The notes: a model not told the origin generated them from the sequence alone. Positions 49,247-61,978 are shown, counted from the stretch's first letter. The stretch is 64,000 nt of DNA from Erodium maritimum (GCA_963921825.1 OY997595.1:18221228-18285227), one strand, 5' to 3'. Made by a program: numbers and translations.

Positions 49247-51264
49247 GTATCCAAATGATAAATAGTTGACAGTTTTATCCATGTGAAACCATCAAACCTA
49301 CCGAGGATTTGGTGGGAGAGTAGTATATCCAATAACTGACTACAACTAATCCTCCAAATAAACCCGAGGTAAGCACTTCATTAGCTTTACCATAAACAAC
49401 GAGACCAAACTAGAACATAAAATAAGACTACAAGATTCAAACAGTAAGACTCCGGAAAATTACCTAAACTCATGAGGTAGACTTGAGGCTCTTAGATCAA
49501 ACATGGAAAATACCTTACAAGTCTGGAGATCGAGCTAGTTTTAGCCCAAACAGATTAAACCAGAAGACTGAACTAGTCTCGACCTCAAACCAGATCCTAA
49601 AAGGATCGAACCAGTACAAAGAAAGAGCATTCCTATCAAAGGAACCTCAACCAAGGTCTTAAAACCATATTTTACAACCATTAAGCACAAAACAAAAAAG
49701 AAATACCAAAGATCTAAAACCCCGATTTTTCCACCATGAAACACACAAACCAATAAAGATCTAGAATCCAAAATTTTCAACCATGAAGCCCAAAAAGTTG
49801 CCGACCTCTACTCAAAACACCCCCAATATTACTTTTACTTGAGGTAAATACTCTATCTCCTCAGTTCCACCAACTCAGAAAGTTAAATGGGCACCGACAC
49901 CCCGACGATCAACGTCGTTGAACGGTAGAGAAAGATCGATGGCCAAAACCATTAAAACTCAAATCCCAAAGAAACATAAATCTCTTGACTTCCAACAGAG
50001 GCCCAACGACCAATAACTACGCGTCGGAGGCCAACACCTAAACTGACCGACGGGCCCCCACCAAAAAAATAGCGTGGAAACAAAGGAAATCGAAACGAAT
50101 CTAAAGCTATGAAAAGAGTATAGTCTCCAAAAGAGAAAGTAGTGAAAATACTTCCTTACCAACCGGGACCCAAGCACCACGGACGTGAGGAGATCCACAA
50201 TGAGGACAACCAGAGGGTAAAAAACGCATCCCACGCCAAATCTGAAACGATTCGTTGGTGACGAAGAAGGACCCAAGCACCACGGACGTGACGAGATCCA
50301 CAATGAGGACAACCAGAGGGTAAAAAACGCATCCTACGCCAAATCTGAAACGATTCGTTGGTGACGAAGAAGGACCCAAGCACCAAGAACACAATCAGAT
50401 GAAACTGGATCGATGACGATCCAAATCCAGGAAGGTGAAGAAGCGCGCCTCACGCTAGATCTGGAACGAGCTGCGATGATGACGAACGCAACAACGCTGG
50501 AGGAAACCGCAACGAGTGGGCCATGGCAGAGGATGGAAACGCTAGATCACGAGGAAGAGCTGGCACAACCGAGTTTTGGCGACCCAAGAGCAAGTCGTGC
50601 TCAAGCGGCCCAAGATCTCCGATTATGGTTAATCGAGGACAAACAAATCTCGAGCTTCCAGCAATGAGCTCTATCAACCTAAACCACAATCTAGCTACAG
50701 ACCACCATGGTTTTGGTCGAAGGGGCTTCCAGATTTGGCTCACCAACGCCCGACTCTGGTGAACCAAGCATGAGGGATCCCAAGATTTCAACGAGGCAAT
50801 GAACTTCGAGCTCCAGCAGTCTACCCTACACCACAACTAAGAACCACCAGAGTTGGATGAGGAGACTAACATGAGCTCCAGCAGTCCAACCCACACCACA
50901 ACAACGGACTTGGAGTAGGATGCTTCTAGATATTTCTCCTAGCGGCCAGACGAGAAGGCTGTGGCGGCACCCAACAGAGAGGTGAAGGCGGTCGGTGAAC
51001 AAAACAGAAAGGGAAGGGAAAAGAGAAGGAAAAGGTCGTCACCGACAACTTTTATGGACAAAGACTGTGACCGTCATCGATTGAGACGAAGTAAAGAAGG
51101 GTGGCGACTAGAGTTTCAGAATAGAGGGAAGATGTTGAGAGAGAAGTTCCTTTTTTCTTTCATGTGATCAGTCTTGTATGTGGACAGTATGAGATTTTAT
51201 TTGCAGAGCTTTCCATTTTGCGTGTCTTACTTTTCAATTGATTCCTAATTTTTTTAATGTATAT
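49247..51264. other. unclassified repeat-like region, no gene supported
   Basis: About 2 kb of moderate GC with only overlapping short frames on both strands. It holds a 103-bp tandem repeat (50167-50269 and 50270-50372, then a partial third) starting GACCCAAGCACCACGGACGT. Repeated phrases such as GAGCTCCAGCAGTC (50810, 50876) also occur. No terminal repeats or protein domains were recognised. Confidence 0.4.
50167..50395. repeat. 103-bp tandem repeat, about 2.2 copies
   Basis: Two nearly identical units and a partial third, each with CACAATGAGGACAACCAGAG and AACGATTCGTTGGTGACGAA. Confidence 0.95.
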
Positions 51265-51681
51265 GCATAGAGAGATTGTTTTTTTAAAACGAAAAACAGA
51301 GGTAGGCATTAATGCAAATCAAAAGGTTACAAAATAGGGCCAAAGACCCTAGGCACCCGAATATTTTCCGAGCCTCCCGCAGGTGACCCGATTCTCATGG
51401 ACCCGTATAACTAGTCTACTTTGCATCGTAGACACTAAACAAGGACGACCTCGTACCGCATTTTCAAAATTATTCGACCTAACACTAGATAACCAAAAGA
51501 AATCCAAAATAGAGTAACCCAAAAAAACATAAATATAATAAAAATCTTGCGCTACTCTTTTTCTTTCCCGAGACTTCCCAACATTGTCCACCCCGGGTCT
51601 CGTCTTATAGTCTCACCCCCGGATCCCAAATCCACTGATTGGGTTGTTCTAAGACCTTCTTCAATCGGCTCGTATGCGTGT

Positions 51682-53457
51682 TCAATTGATAAATCTTTTT
51701 TTTTTTGGATAAGCGCTAAAAGTTTTATTAAAGGTCGATCTCCAATGAGGAGAAAGCCAAAAGAAGCAACCACGATTACAAGAGACTCCAAAGGAGAAAA
51801 CAAGGAACAAATCCCTTAACAAAAAACTAGGCCAAAACAAGACATGTTCTTCCTCATACCACTCGCTTTCTGAGCTCGGATTACTGGGGTTCTTCTGGTT
51901 GGGAAAACGATTCTTGGATCTGGTATTGTGAGTACGAGGCACCAAATTGGATCCAGGCTTTCCCTTACAAGCCTTAGTCGCGAGGGCTTCATCCAAGCTT
52001 CTATTAAAGGATTGTAGCTGGTCTATCACGTTTTGGGACACGTTCTGAATGGGTGGGAACTTCACACCAAAAACCTTATCAGTAACGTAGTCCGAAAGAT
52101 GAACAGGAGCCCGACTCAGACGTTTCGGAGGTTTGAGGAGAGCATCCTTCCATGGACCAGACTGGTCCGCAGAAGAAATACCCTGCTCTAGGGCTCTTCC
52201 TACAATCACGTCGTGCTCATTTTCCTTTTGATCTACCATCGCGACGGGCTGGGGCGACTGCAGCCCATCACTAACCCTTTTTTGGGCCTGCTCCACACAA
52301 CCCAACCCAGATCCACCAACTGGATCGGATTGACTTGAGTCAGGCCCAAACAGAGGCCCATTTGATAACCCAACAGACACCTCTTCCACACGCAATCCAT
52401 GCTCTGCGTCTTCAAACTCGCGTATATCGCGATTAACAGACCCTGCAACAATCACGCCGCAATCAACGGGACTCAGATTCTGAGAAGAGATCTCGTGAAT
52501 CACGGACACCTCATGATCTCTGGTGCGAGCCGACGCTGGAGAACCAGCAAACTGGGACTCCGGCAAACCGACCTGCTTCTCCTCCGGTCGACCATCCTCC
52601 ACCACAGCCATGCTCGAAGACTGACCTTTGTCAGTCGTCGAAACAGAATGCAGGGCATTAATCGCCAGAGAGGGGGGAGTTCCTGCAATGGACACAACCA
52701 TAGGTGTGCTCTGTTTTCGCATATCGGAAACAGAGTATGGTAACTGATTTCCCAAGTCTACTTCCGGCGACAATTCTGGTCGGCGTCGAGCAAAGGCGAC
52801 AAAAAGGACGTGCCCATTGAGTTTAAACCCGTTTAGACCCTCGATCGCCTGCTCCGCAGCTCCTTTGGACTCGAATCGTATGAACCCGAAATAACGACCT
52901 TTAAGATTTGGGCGTTTAAGTACGGAAATAGCAACGATCTTACCGAACGGGCTGAACACGTTACGAGTCCACTCCTCCGATGAATTATACGGAAGATTGC
53001 TCACAAAAACCTCGTTCTCTTGCTCCACCATCCCAGCAAGAGACCTACGCCTCGTTAACCTTGCCTTCTGTTCTGGTAAAGTACCAACCTCCAGCTTTTG
53101 CTGGGTCTTCGCACCATCACCAACAACCAAAACAGGTGGTACACCAAGTGGAACACCCCCATTCAATGGAGCATTCGATTTTGCCAAAACGGAACCGATC
53201 TGCATCTCATCACCTTCTTTCGCAGACTTGGTCGAAGACTTGCAGACCCTGCGATGGACCTTCTTCTTCTGCGTAGTATGAACCTTGGATGCATGAGGCT
53301 GCTTTGATCGCCCTAACGTCTTCATCGATCCATCTGTGATTGTTAACACGAGATTCAAAGCCGACACGATAGAACCTAACGTCGCTGTAACCTCCGTTAA
53401 CAACCCCGTGACCGAAGCTTTGGAGCTCCGGTTACGGCGAGGAGTCTTGAGAGACAT
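51682..53457 (-). CDS. LINE ORF1 with RRM domain
   Basis: A 591-codon frame from the ATG at 53457 (MSLKTPRRNRSSKASVTGLL). A frame 28 codons longer, from 53541, would begin in the outer LINE, so the later ATG is chosen. The basic N-terminus is followed by an RNA-recognition motif: RNP2 VFVSNLPY at about residues 150-157 and RNP1 GRYFGFIRF at about 187-195. A Ser/Pro-rich acidic region and a basic end (RTHNTRSKNRFPNQKN) follow. This is the RRM-type ORF1 of plant L1 elements, an RNA-binding protein packaging the LINE RNA. The last ~50 codons read through the 3' UTR (ending near the A-run) because the natural stop has been lost or deleted. The frame is otherwise intact, suggesting a fairly recent insertion. 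Confidence 0.75.
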   Translation of the reverse strand: MSLKTPRRNRSSKASVTGLLTEVTATLGSIVSALNLVLTITDGSMKTLGRSKQPHASKVHTTQKKKVHRRVCKSSTKSAKEGDEMQIGSVLAKSNAPLNGGVPLGVPPVLVVGDGAKTQQKLEVGTLPEQKARLTRRRSLAGMVEQENEVFVSNLPYNSSEEWTRNVFSPFGKIVAISVLKRPNLKGRYFGFIRFESKGAAEQAIEGLNGFKLNGHVLFVAFARRRPELSPEVDLGNQLPYSVSDMRKQSTPMVVSIAGTPPSLAINALHSVSTTDKGQSSSMAVVEDGRPEEKQVGLPESQFAGSPASARTRDHEVSVIHEISSQNLSPVDCGVIVAGSVNRDIREFEDAEHGLRVEEVSVGLSNGPLFGPDSSQSDPVGGSGLGCVEQAQKRVSDGLQSPQPVAMVDQKENEHDVIVGRALEQGISSADQSGPWKDALLKPPKRLSRAPVHLSDYVTDKVFGVKFPPIQNVSQNVIDQLQSFNRSLDEALATKACKGKPGSNLVPRTHNTRSKNRFPNQKNPSNPSSESEWYEEEHVLFWPSFLLRDLFLVFSFGVSCNRGCFFWLSPHWRSTFNKTFSAYPKKKRFIN

Positions 53458-53477
53458 TTTACAGGTTATCAATAATT
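51699..53477 (-). mobile_element. inner LINE, ORF1-only
   Basis: Flanked by a 13-bp duplication TTGATAAATCTTT (51686-51698 and 53478-53490), with an A-run on the - strand (T-run from 51699 on +). Its 5' end lies 20 bases before the ORF1 ATG. The 3' end reads AATAAAACTTTTAGCGCTTATCC before the A-run, typical of plant LINE tails. Between ORF1 and this tail there is no ORF2 (endonuclease or reverse transcriptase), so it could move only with enzymes from another LINE. Confidence 0.75.
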
Positions 53478-53913
53478 TTGATAAATCTTTACCTATTGTC
53501 GGTTTGCGTTTTCTATTCCACACCTCGACAATTCCACGCAAGGATTGATGCCATAATATTCAGAACCGTACAAAGCAAGAGGCAAAAACAAAAACCGTCG
53601 GAACCCTAGCAGATATCAATGAACAGTGGAATATAGCAGTAATATGGGGCTACTTACCAGCAAGAAAGGTGATGACGAGATTGAAGAAAGGAGAGCAGAC
53701 GCGCCGGAGAAAATCGAAAAACGCCCGTGCGATCAGGAAACCCTAGTCGTCGTGACCGAGACACTATTTCTAGTCTTTTACGCTTTGTTAAAGCTTTTAA
53801 AATTCACCGGAGGGAGGAACGAGAGAACAACGAACGAGGCGTTGGCGGTGGGGAGTAGCTAGGGCGCCTACTTAATTTGTAACAGAGGACTAAATACGCA
53901 TAGAGAGATTGTT

Positions 53914-56900
53914 AAGTACACAGTGTATAAAATACATAATTATGTATATGTTAGGCAACCATTATGTATACTGAGCCATAAGGAAAGGTGCTATATTTCC
54001 ATCAAGGTTAGTGTAACTATGCATTTTCAAGGAATGTATGAACAATGCCAACAATAGTAGCTACATCCTTGTCTCGTACCTAATACCCTATAACTAAAAG
54101 TGAGTTGCACTCAAAGGATCGAAGCTAAACATTCCCTTTCTCCATGAATATTTTAACTTTCAAATCAATAAATAAGACCAGCTTTTCTCATCAATTGCCT
54201 CTTCTGGTTTTTCTGGTTTAGAAGTAGTTTGAGTCAAATTATGCACTCTTTACCAGGTCTCTGTAGTTGATGATACATTGAAATCAATGACACCATATTT
54301 ATTATCTTATTCTATCTATTATGCCATTTCTCTAACCTCTGGTATTTAATTTAACTATTGTTTTTCTTTTTTTCTTTTGAAATTCATTTTAATTACAGAC
54401 CAACAAAAGTTGAGAAAGTGATGGGCTTGACATTAATGTGTAAGAGCAAGAATGATTGAACATAACTAAACTAGATATTGGAAATAAGTAGAAAAATAAA
54501 TAAATAAATAAAAGCAATATTTAGTTGGGTTTGGTGGGTAGGTGTACTTCTTAATTGGGTTGAAGCTCGATCTCAAGAAACATAAGCAACTCCTCCAAAT
54601 ATTGGCGCAGAAGTTGGCTTTTGGCTGTTTACAGTTGAGAAGTTATGATAACTTTCGGATACAGAAACCCCCTTTTATCCCATATTAGATGACTGACCAT
54701 TAGTGTCAAAATCACATTACATACTAAATCAGGCAAAACAAAATCTATGTAATTTGATTTTTGTTTCTTTAATGCATGCTTAGTTACCTTAAAATAGCAG
54801 TTATGCTTTCTTCTTTCATGTGTACTTCTCTTTTATTTTACAATTATTACCTTGGTTATAACTTATATACAAGTATATATATGTTAGTTCTATTGATGGT
54901 CGGAACTCTGTGTGTGTCATTGTGAGTATTGGTGACCAACTGGAAATGGATATTGTTATTGAAGGTTCATGATAATATATATCTGGTTGATTAGGGGAGA
55001 CTGATGGAACAAGACATCACATGATAACTTAGACATTCTTGTGAACATGAACATGTACATATATCATATGTACAAGAAAACTACAGCTGAGTTGTAGATG
55101 TTGGTCAGGAAATGACACAAACGGCTAGAGCAAAAGTTAGGTAAAACTGGTGAACTGTCAACAAGAAACATGCAAGTACAAAACATATGTAATGCATACA
55201 TAAAACAGTAAGGTTTTATGTCATAGGTTCTGATAAAATATGTTGTAAGGTTTGCTATAACCCTAAAACTTTATAGTTAAGTGTTTATATGTAAAAATCT
55301 TGATCTCACGTCGAAAAAATATGAAACTACTGATCCTTGCTGTTGTTGTGAGTTTAAGGTTTAAACATGAGAGTAGATATTGGGCTTGGAGGAAGATATA
55401 AAGACCCATCTCCTTTTATTTCCTGTTTTAAGTAGGAAAAATTATGAAGCTAGTGGAGTTGAACATAAGGAGATAATATTTGTGGGTTTGTTGATTGTTG
55501 AAGAAAACGGTTAATTTGGTTGGTTAGTAGCTAGAGAGACAGTTAACAATTTGTTGTTATCTGAATTTGCGGAATTAAATTGTATTAGTCACGTATATAT
55601 TGAGCATGTATTTTCTAAAATTATGAATAAAAAATATGAAAATGGTGGGTGAAAGATGAGAGATGGCTTTCCCTCACATTTGAATCAAAGCCATTTCTCC
55701 TACTTGGAGAATGGTAGGCCAACGGTCAAATAAGACAAGGTTTATATAGTATATATTTTTCGGATTCAAATGTTTTTTTACCAAAAGTTCTGTTAGGTAA
55801 TGTTTTGTGCTGTTCTGCTCTTCTAGATTTTTTAGTTATTAAAGTTCATCATTTGTTCTTTTATATCCAGTCAAATATAATATTTCTTTTTAACTAAAAG
55901 TGTAAACTTTATTAATAATAGAAAATAAGAATCATTATAATGACCAAAATCCTAAAAGGTATTTGATCAAAAAAACTCTATGATATATTGATCATAGGAT
56001 ATGGTTTTGAATAAGCATTGTAGCTTGATGATATTGAGGCGGAGAAATCGAGGAGAACCATTTAAAGTAGTGCATAAACGCTGTTTGATCTCATGAAGAG
56101 TACTCTTTTCATCGTGAGAAGGGTGACCGAACTTGAACTCGATAATTTTAATGGGGGTGAGGCTTCAGCCAGGGACCCCTCCCTAAATAGGTCCTTGGAG
56201 CCATCTCTACTGTCGGATTTCGCTTGGGCAACAGATGAATGGATCTGTTACTCATGTTTTGCCTCTTGACTAACGGGTGCCACATATGTCACTCAAGTAC
56301 TGATTCTTGGGTCACGTATACAACATTCGTTGGTCAAGAAGCCACTTGACCCACGTATGTAGGATATGTGGTCCAAGTGTACTGGATCTGTGACTAAAGT
56401 GATGGTACTTTAACCATGGATGTAATATCTGTGGTTAAAGTTTTTCAGGTGTTGTTGTGTCCCCACACTCTGATGCGTCCGGCGTGTCCCCACCCTCATT
56501 GGTTCCCCCTCCATGACCACTCACAGACTTCACGAAGCCGTCACGTGGGAGGAAGCCCTTCACAAATCCCTTCATCACCACGTCCACCATATCGTCTTCT
56601 CCACCATACCCTCTACCCTTTATGTTTCTCACGGGATCTCCTGACCTTTTGTGTCTGCCGACCCTTGTCCCTCCTCCACGACCTTCTCAAGACGTTGTCC
56701 GTCCTAAACAAGACATGCGCAAGCCCAAGACGGTGCCGCCACACACTTCCCCTGCTTTGATGGTTTCTTTTCCGTTGGCGGCTCCTCCGAGCCACTCGCC
56801 TCTCGCGGCGACCCTCCCACTTTTAGTGTTCAACAAAGGTACTTCATGGATCTCGCCTCAAGTCATGCTGCTTGGGGTACGTGGACACAGACCCCGAAAA

Positions 56901-57019
56901 TGGGCTCCCCTAAGGGAGAAGTCGCAGTAGACGACTTCTCCGTTACTACCGAAGACTTCTCTAGTCACGACACCAGTGGTGTTTGAAGTTCCATCCTTGT
57001 GAAGACCGCCTCGGTAAAA
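53914..57019. other. AT-rich intergenic, no gene supported
   Basis: About 3.1 kb with no convincing gene. 54490-54515 holds an (AAAT)n microsatellite. The frame 56416-56760 (+, 114 codons, His/Pro/Arg-rich) has no recognised domain and overlaps antisense frames, so it is not called as a gene. 56930-56970 carries repeats of GACTTCTC. Confidence 0.5.
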
Positions 57020-59843
57020 GAGTAATTTTATTTATTTTGGTTCGATCGAAACGGCGTGGTTGGAAGTCGGAACGAAGTTTGATAACTTTTGGCAAAAAAA
57101 AAGAAAAGAAAAGTTTTTTTTAAAAAAAGGGGAAAAGGGTCGGACCAGACCCGACCAGAAGACTCGGTCAGAGCAGGCCCGACCCAGGCCTTCCCTCTTC
57201 GCCTTGGGCCGTGCGGCCCAACTCTACCAGGCCCGTTTACGTCCGGCCCGTGCTATTTAAGCACGTTTGAGGGCTCTGAAACCCTAATTCCCCTCTTCGT
57301 CTTCACGCTCAGCCTCTCAACCCCGACCCTCTCCCTCTCCCTTCGATCTGGCCGCATTTCTATCTCGTCGCTCTGTCCTTCCCTCATCTCCGGCCGCCAC
57401 CGTCCTTCTCTCCCTCGTATCGCCTCCCTTGCCCTCTCGTCACCGAACCCTCTCCGCTCGTCTCGCTTTATCTCCTTCCCTCTCAACTCTCAGATCTCAA
57501 ATCCGAGCCCCCTCTCCCGACCTTCTTCCCTGAGCTCTCACCCTTCTTCTTCTTCTTCTTCTCCGTCGCGGTTGCTTCACCAGAGAGTCGGCTCCGGAGC
57601 TCCCGTGTGCTTGGCCGCTAAGGTTCTGGAGTTGGGGGCCGTTACGCCCAGAGTTTTGTCGTGCTCCGCCTACCGTCGTCTTTCTTCCCTACGGTGAGCT
57701 ACCACCATGAGTTCTCGGCCGGGTTTATCACCGCCAATGGTCGCCGGAATTCCAAACCGAAACCTTTCTTCTTCCCCTTTCTTTTGTTTGTTCTTCCCGA
57801 GCTCGTCTTTGGATCTGGGTTTTGGTTGAGACAGAGGAGTAAAAGAAAATAAAATAAATGAATTTAATACTAAATCAGCTATAAAATTGAAAAGGTTTCA
57901 AAACAAGGTTTAGATCAAAGGAACTGAAACTGTGACTTGAGTGAATCTGTTGAATGATTTTTGGGACAATCGGACGTTTAAATCGGACTTAGAACGGGAC
58001 AAAAGTGGGAACGCTGAATCGGACACCTCGGGAGTCGTGCCCCGAACCCCGCACCTCGGGATCCACGCCTTAAAACCCATGCCTCTTGACTCGTGTCTCG
58101 AAACTCATGCCTCGGGAATCGTGCATCAAAATCGTATCTCGAGATTCGTGCCTCGAGATCCATGCATTGGGAATTGTGCCTCGGAAAATGTGCACCGGGT
58201 TCTGTGCTCGGGACTCGAGTGCTCGAACCCGATTCGTCGTATATTCCGCTTTTAGCCTGGTCGAGTTTAAAAGACGGCTTGTCGTTTTAACTTGGACTGT
58301 ACCGGTTCTGAGTGTAAGTTTTACCTATTAAAATCAGACTTGGACTTCGCCCGAGAAGACCGGAGTTGAACCCAGGCTTGGACTTCACCTGAGAAGACCG
58401 GAGTTAGGCCCGGACGTCAACAGCTAGGAGACACAGCTGTTGTGACCGTCTTGAGGTAGGGAACGTAGCGGATACCGGTTCGATTGTGAAAAGTTACTAG
58501 TATGCATGCTAGGAATAATAAAACTGGAAAGATCGTTTATATCATATAATAAACCGGACGAGTCTTAGTAAATTGTAGGATGTGATTCACTAGTGTAGCC
58601 GCTTTCAATACTTGGGAAATTGCCGTACTGGTAGATCGGCCATGTCGAGTAGTAGGTTGTGTGTTGATTGAATTGCCTGTGATTGTTTGAGATGCACGTT
58701 GTGTGACTTAGTGTCGGTAAGTTTAATAGACAAGAATTAGTATATCCGTTGAGTGCTATGTGTGGGCGAGTGTGCCGTGTTTGTCATGATGTGAACCCTT
58801 GGATGTGATATGGTCGTGTGAGTGATAGACCGACGTGACGTGTTGTGGTATGATTGTTGGGCTGGGTAAGCCGTGTTTAATTATGGCATTGCGATGTGTG
58901 ATATTACCTTGATGTGTGTTCCGAGGAGTTGTTTCCGGTTTGGTACCTACGACCGAGGGGGTACGCCGATATAGGGTAGTACCTAGGTCGACGGTGTGGT
59001 CCCACGTATGCGCGGTCCCTCGGGTAGTGGTTCCGGTACGATAGCCTACATCGAGGGGGTATGCCGGTGTAGGACATCTAGGCCGAGGGTTACGTGATCA
59101 GTGCTTTACCCGAATGAGTGCCGGGAAAGTTGTGTTGTCTATTCGTTCCCCGAAAGAGTGCTGGGAAGATGTCTAGGCCAATGGAGATTCCGGTATGACG
59201 TATTGAGATTGTGCCCCGTGTGTTTGCCGGGAAGATATTTAGGCCGATGTTGTGTGTTCCGGTACGATATGATAGAGTCGGGCTGTGGACAGTCGGCGGA
59301 GTAGGGGACTACGGTATGGGACGTGTGTGTGATTTACTGTTTACTTTATGCATGTTGATCTATTAAGTGTTGTGGTTGCGGTTTGTGTTTGGTCGTTTGG
59401 GTATGTTTGTGAGTGTGGGTTGGTCTTGTGTTGGAGATTTTGTGGTTACGAGTTCCGTTGGTAATTAGTTGTGCGATGTACTAGTATGCCCTAATTGGAC
59501 GGTTACCCGTGGTGGTGAGCGCTGCTTATAACCTTAACTACTTTTCCTACTGAGCGAAAGCTCACCCCTCACTTTGTTGTTTTTCAGGTCCTAAGCGGGT
59601 TGCGTACTAGCTAGATGCTCGACGCTCGGGAGCTTACGAGGGTCCTAGGCTAGTAGTCTAGAGACGTACTATCCTCTTTTATTAAACTCTTTTACTGTTG
59701 TTTTTACCGAACTGTCGACTCGTGGCTTTGTTAAAAGTTTTAACTTTATGAATTGGAGACTCGTTGGCTTTATTTTCGATTAAAATTATTGTTGTTTTAG
59801 TTCACGTCTCGAGTCCGGTCAAAACCGGATTTGGGGCGTGACA
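57020..59843 (+). mobile_element. Tekay-like LTR (second family), 5' end unclear
   Basis: Ends GGATTTGGGGCGTGACA at 59843 like the Tekay LTRs. From 58440 on it matches the + LTR at 1405-2650, and over nearly all its length the inverted copy at 2740-5225. It contains runs of CTCGGGA/TCGTGC phrases (58020-58220), a GACTTCGCCCGAGAAGACCGGAGTT direct repeat (58340 and 58385), and GAGCGAAAGCTCACCCC. No primer-binding site follows, so it is a solo or truncated LTR. Open frames inside (for example 57089-57697) are low-complexity and not genes. Confidence 0.7.
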
Positions 59844-59883
59844 ATCCTCGTCTGCCTCCTCTTGGTCAGGTATTCGCCAACGT

Positions 59884-60416
59884 TTGGTGGACCTTGAGGC
59901 GGAGAACCACCAGGTATTGTCGCATGATCCATCACAACCGGCTTATGGGAGCATGTCATCGCTGGTTACGACATTGTTCCCGTCCTTGGACGACATCAGG
60001 GCCTCATTGAAAGTGTGCTCCTCTCTTTCGGTTGAGGATGTCATCGTCCGAGTTCCTACATCGCAATTGTCCTATCTTCCCCGGTATGCATACAATATGG
60101 AATGACATATATGCTTCTCTCTCCTCGGCCGATCACGGACGACCTGATGTTGCAGGTTATTCTCAAAAGCTGGGCATCGTCGACGGAAGGACTGGTTGTG
60201 AAGGATTTCTCTCTGGGAATATACGCCTTCTACTTTGCTTCTCGTGAGGTGTTAGAGAAAGTACATCGAGGTAGACCTTGGTGCTTCCGGTGCTATCCCC
60301 TAATTCTGACGGAAACATCTCACCGGAGGGTCTGCCCTCTACTGTCACGAAGAGGATCCAACTTTGAGTCCAGATACCTCAAACGGTCTCTACAGTCATT
60401 ACCGATATTAGGGTGA
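59884..60416 (+). pseudogene. DUF4283-like LINE gag fragment
   Basis: Two overlapping frames (59884-60105 and 60102-60416) join through a frameshift near 60100. The second contains LQVILKSWASSTEG, FYFASREVLEKVHRGRPWCF and YPLILTE, which follow the DUF4283 pattern (F-F, then VL-G-PW-F, then L-L). DUF4283 is the N-terminal domain of many plant LINE ORF1 or zinc-knuckle proteins. No zinc knuckle or reverse transcriptase follows. It is a truncated fragment between the LTR and the MYB gene. Confidence 0.5.
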
Positions 60417-61616
60417 GCGATATTTTGAGGAGCTGCATCATTATGCAGATAGACAGGTTGGGGTCGAGAGAGAGGAACGGGATCTTAAAAAGACAAAGGC
60501 CGAGAAACAGTCCCACCTAAACATATGAGACAATTTGTTCTTGAGCTGTTTCGAAGTACCCTATCATTAAAAAAATTCGATGAAAAAATTCAATACCCCT
60601 CGCCCAAAAGTTAACTCCACCACTGACCCTACTAGATGGAGAAAACTGTTGCCGAGACATTCGGCATGAGATTTCAAAAGGATGCAACCCATGTCATATG
60701 TAGAACATACTATCATGATCATTCCCCTATCAAAACAAATATAAAGTAGAGGAAGGGTAGGGTAGACAATTCATAGCATTATGTTTACGAGTTTCGCCAC
60801 GTATTAGAGAACTCAATGTGGATACGGGAAGAGAGCACATGGTTGACTAAAGAAGACAAGTTCAAAGCGACGGTTTGGGTGTCCACGTGCGACTTGCAAC
60901 CAATCGGAAATGTTAGTTAGGTCTGAAAGGTGATCAAAACCGGAAAATGTATAACACCACTAGTCCAACAAGTAATTAATTAATTTATACATAGCTAGAG
61001 TCACTAAATAACTCAAAAAGAAAAAACTAGTCACTAAATTCACGTAGTATATGTATAATTTTGTTGGGTTAGGCTAATACCATGCCACCAACCCATTAAA
61101 ACGCATAACAATTCCATGCATGCCATTATCATTAAATTATAGTATACATTGAGAAATACATAACAAGCATATGTATTAAAATAGTAAAATACACCTTCAA
61201 GAAAATCTTAAGAAATTCGTTATTACAAAATTATAATATAAAAATTATTTTTGTTTGTTTTAAAATCTAATTTCACAAATCACATTAATAATATTGAACA
61301 ACTAATATCATTTATTAATTCTAACTTGGTTATCATTTGTATATTTACTAAAATAAAATACATGATGTGGTAAATAATGATTTGTTAACAACTTTTATAT
61401 AGAATCAATTTATATAAAAGTTGATGTAAAAACTAAATATAAATTTTAATATTATTGTGAGGTGATGAAAACGAAATTAAGGTGAAAACAGTTAAAAAAG
61501 TGAAATGGGTGTGAATTAAAAGAGTGGAAACGAAGAGGTGGGTTATAAGTAGAGGATGTAGGTTAGAAACTAGGAGGAAAGACGTTGAAAGGAGAACAAA
61601 AAGAAAACACATATAC

Positions 61617-61667
<51 letters not shown>

Positions 61668-61978
61668 TGATTCCACTAAACCAAGCAACCTCTTCTCTCC
61701 TAAGTCAAGCTTGACCTACGACTATATGAGGGTTTCATTATTAATTATATAAATAAAAACAATTTGTTATGAGCGTTTGTTAGCCTATAAACCATCAATC
61801 ACTGCTCTTGCTTACCATACATACATTTCAACCTCTCTCTAACGGAAAACCTCAATCTGACCAAACTCTTCTTCTTCTTCTCTCTCTCTTGATCCATATA
61901 TACTTTATATATATATAGCATCGCTGCTTTCGATCTCATCTCTCCCGGTCTCAAGATCGATCAATCTTGATCAATATC
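60417..61978. other. MYB upstream region, AT-rich
   Basis: No gene seen. It contains an (AT)n microsatellite at 61624-61662 and pyrimidine-rich stretches (CTTCTTCTTCTTCTCTCTCT, 61868-61890) that probably lie in the MYB 5' UTR. Confidence 0.6.
61746..61755 (+). promoter_or_regulatory. possible TATA box of the MYB gene
   Basis: TATATAAATA about 225 bp before the ATG. A second AT-rich candidate (TATATATATATAG near 61907) is only about 70 bp from the ATG. Which one is used is unknown. Confidence 0.35.

Larger units (their letters stand above)
51281..53897 (-). mobile_element. outer LINE (L1-like), internally deleted, hosting a second LINE
   Basis: Flanked by an exact 16-bp duplication GCATAGAGAGATTGTT (51265-51280 and 53898-53913), with a poly(A)-like tail on the - strand (TTTTT at 51281 on +). 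These are signs of LINE retroposition. Its 5' part (53897-53491) ends in the start of an ORF2 endonuclease: ATG at 53554 reads MASILAWNCRGVE, then TAG. WNCRG is the N-terminal motif of plant LINE endonucleases. Its 3' part (51685-51281) is non-coding and ends ...CATTAATGCCTACCTCTG. ORF1 and most of ORF2 are missing, so the outer copy was already defective. The inner LINE interrupts it at 51699-53477. Confidence 0.75.

Noticed and set aside
51281-51698. 3' transduction by a single LINE (two A-runs with about 400 bp between)
   Set aside because: A second exact TSD (TTGATAAATCTTT) brackets 51699-53477 and the outer part carries its own endonuclease start, so two nested insertions explain the structure better.
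56416-56760. 114-codon ORF on +
   Set aside because: No recognised domain, overlapping antisense frames and no promoter evidence.
57089-57697. 202-codon Ser/Pro/Leu-rich ORF
   Set aside because: Low-complexity CT-rich LTR sequence, mirrored in the inverted LTR copy; no domain.
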